Shown here: one piece after another, positions 4,410 to 5,167 of the stretch
Layout: each line of letters starts with the position of its first letter
Position numbering within the stretch: position 1 is the stretch's first letter
Assembly (NCBI RefSeq): GCF_905373215.1
Contig: NZ_CAJPRT010000044.1
Coordinates: forward strand, 1-5,167
Origin: an uncultured Campylobacter sp.
GTDB lineage: Bacteria > Campylobacterota > Campylobacteria > Campylobacterales > Campylobacteraceae
Direction: 5' to 3'
DNA: 5,167 nucleotides
The notes under the pieces: model-generated
Databases searched by the model: none
What the model was told of the DNA's origin: nothing
Seen by the model: the letters and a program-made list of their open reading frames with translations, nothing else
Translations under genes and position numbers: made by a program

Positions 4410-5167
4410 AGCGCAAACTCCTTGTGCGATTTTACATCGAAATTTAGCTGCTCATCCCAGACGATATGGCCTTTGCGGTGCGACCAGCAGCCTACGTTTA
4501 CGGCGACGGCGATGACGCTTGGGTGGCGGGCGCAGTTTTCGATATGCACGCCCATCACGGAGCTTGCGCCGCTCATTCCTTGCGGGCCCAGGCCGATTTT
4601 ATTTATACCCTCTTCGAGTAGCTTTTCGGTTAGCGCGGCTCGGTCGTTTGGATTGCGCGAGCCAAGAGGTCTCATCAGCGCTTTTTTAGATAGCAGCGAC
4701 GCCACGTCGATCGAGGTGCCGATGCCCACGCCGACTAGCAGCGGAGGACAGGCGTTTATGCCGTAGCTGGTCATGATGTCCATGACGAATTTCACGACCC
4801 CCTCGTAGCCCATGCCCGGCATCAGTACGGTCGCCTTGCCGGGCAGACTACAGCCGCCGCCCGCCATATAGGTGTGTATCTCGCACTCGCTGCTACCCGG
4901 CACGATCTCCCAAAAAACGCTCGGCGTGCCCTTGCCGACGTTTTTGCCGGTGTTATACTCGTCAAATGTCTCGACGCTGTTGTGACGCAGCGGAGCCTCG
5001 CGCGTCGCTCGCAGTACGGCCTCACGCAGCAGCTCCTCAAGCTCGCCGATGAGCGGGAAGTTCGCTCCGCAGCGCACGAAAAACTGGATCACGCCCGTAT
5101 CCTGGCAGGACGGACGGTCTAGCTGCTTAGCTAGGCGCTGGTTTTCAAACATCGTTTTGTAGATCTC
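4406..5167 (-). CDS. ttdA: L(+)-tartrate dehydratase alpha subunit, iron-sulfur catalytic part (5' end missing)
   Basis: The frame is open to the right edge, giving 253 residues of the C-terminal part. The Met at 5152 is internal: the five codons before it (EIYKT) still match the family, as in IYHTMFDN of E. coli TtdA. About 50 N-terminal residues of the usual roughly 300 are therefore outside. The three cysteines that hold the 4Fe-4S cluster are visible in RPSCQDTG (fragment residue 21), NACPPLL (140) and VGCWSHR (227). Other family blocks are APLRHNSVETFDEYNTGKN, MAGGGCSLPGK, GYEGVVKFVMD, GVGIGTS, RPLGSRNPN, GPQGMSGASSVMGVHIE and ARHP. The protein dehydrates L-tartrate to oxaloacetate with TtdB, or hydrates fumarate as related class I enzymes do, and such clusters are oxygen-sensitive. 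The stop TGA overlaps the ttdB start by 4 bases. Promoter and any upstream partner lie outside the window. No frameshift is seen. Confidence 0.92.
   Translation of the reverse strand, partial: EIYKTMFENQRLAKQLDRPSCQDTGVIQFFVRCGANFPLIGELEELLREAVLRATREAPLRHNSVETFDEYNTGKNVGKGTPSVFWEIVPGSSECEIHTYMAGGGCSLPGKATVLMPGMGYEGVVKFVMDIMTSYGINACPPLLVGVGIGTSIDVASLLSKKALMRPLGSRNPNDRAALTEKLLEEGINKIGLGPQGMSGASSVMGVHIENCARHPSVIAVAVNVGCWSHRKGHIVWDEQLNFDVKSHKEFAL
4418..4423 (-). promoter_or_regulatory. Ribosome binding site of ttdB inside ttdA
   Basis: AAGGAG on the minus strand, 8 bases before the ttdB ATG and within the last codons of ttdA. Together with the ATGA overlap it indicates coupled translation of the two subunits. 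Confidence 0.7.

Noticed and set aside
3853..5122. Long plus-strand open frames opposite ttdB and ttdA (for example 3853-4338 and 4422-4766)
   Set aside because: Their translations show no family motifs and they lie fully antisense to strongly recognised genes. GC-rich coding DNA lacks stops in other frames by composition.
5150..5152. ATG at 5152 as the start of ttdA
   Set aside because: The frame stays open to the window edge and the residues before it (EIYKT) match the family, so this is an internal Met.

Overview
The window looks like chromosomal DNA of a Campylobacter-type epsilonproteobacterium, most likely one of the moderately GC-rich, anaerobic, fumarate-respiring species (the showae/rectus/curvus/concisus kind). 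The reasons are very AT-rich gene borders full of AAATTTTA-type words, TATAAT -10 boxes (two of them with the upstream TG) without good -35 boxes, strong AAGGAG ribosome sites, and gene content centred on C4-dicarboxylate and amino-acid use. The genus is an inference from style and content; no rRNA or other marker gene is present.

Layout from left to right. Bases 1-144 are the 3' end of an unrecognised, probably membrane-bound protein gene (+). Bases 145-569 hold no intact gene: two inverted repeats, a possible decayed N-terminal remnant of an exported aromatic-amino-acid-lyase-like protein (-), and a lone TATAAT-like box (+). Bases 570-2269 are an FCD-type GntR regulator and an L-asparaginase-family gene, both on the minus strand and read in the order asparaginase then regulator. 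A 137-base AT-rich divergent promoter region (2270-2406) separates them from a 424-residue multi-spanning transporter (+, 2407-3681) that resembles the Dcu/IT superfamily. A perfect 12-bp hairpin closes that unit. Bases 3789-5167 hold ttdB and the 3' part of ttdA (minus, 4-base overlap), the two subunits of an iron-sulfur L(+)-tartrate dehydratase or class I fumarase-type hydro-lyase. ttdA runs off the right edge.

How the genes may work together: the transporter could import an amide or C4 acid, the asparaginase-family enzyme would deamidate it in the cytoplasm, and the GntR protein would sense the substrate or product and control both arms of the divergent unit. Aspartate made this way can be turned into fumarate by aspartase (not in this window) for fumarate respiration. 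The TtdAB enzyme acts on the same pool, making oxaloacetate from tartrate or interconverting malate and fumarate. This is a metabolic inference; the substrates are not proven by the sequence.

Base composition is uneven. Lines sampled by hand in ttdAB are about 53-63% GC, while lines sampled in the regulator, asparaginase and transporter genes are about 33-47%. The middle cassette may therefore have a different history from its right flank. No tRNA, rRNA, CRISPR array, insertion sequence or origin was seen.
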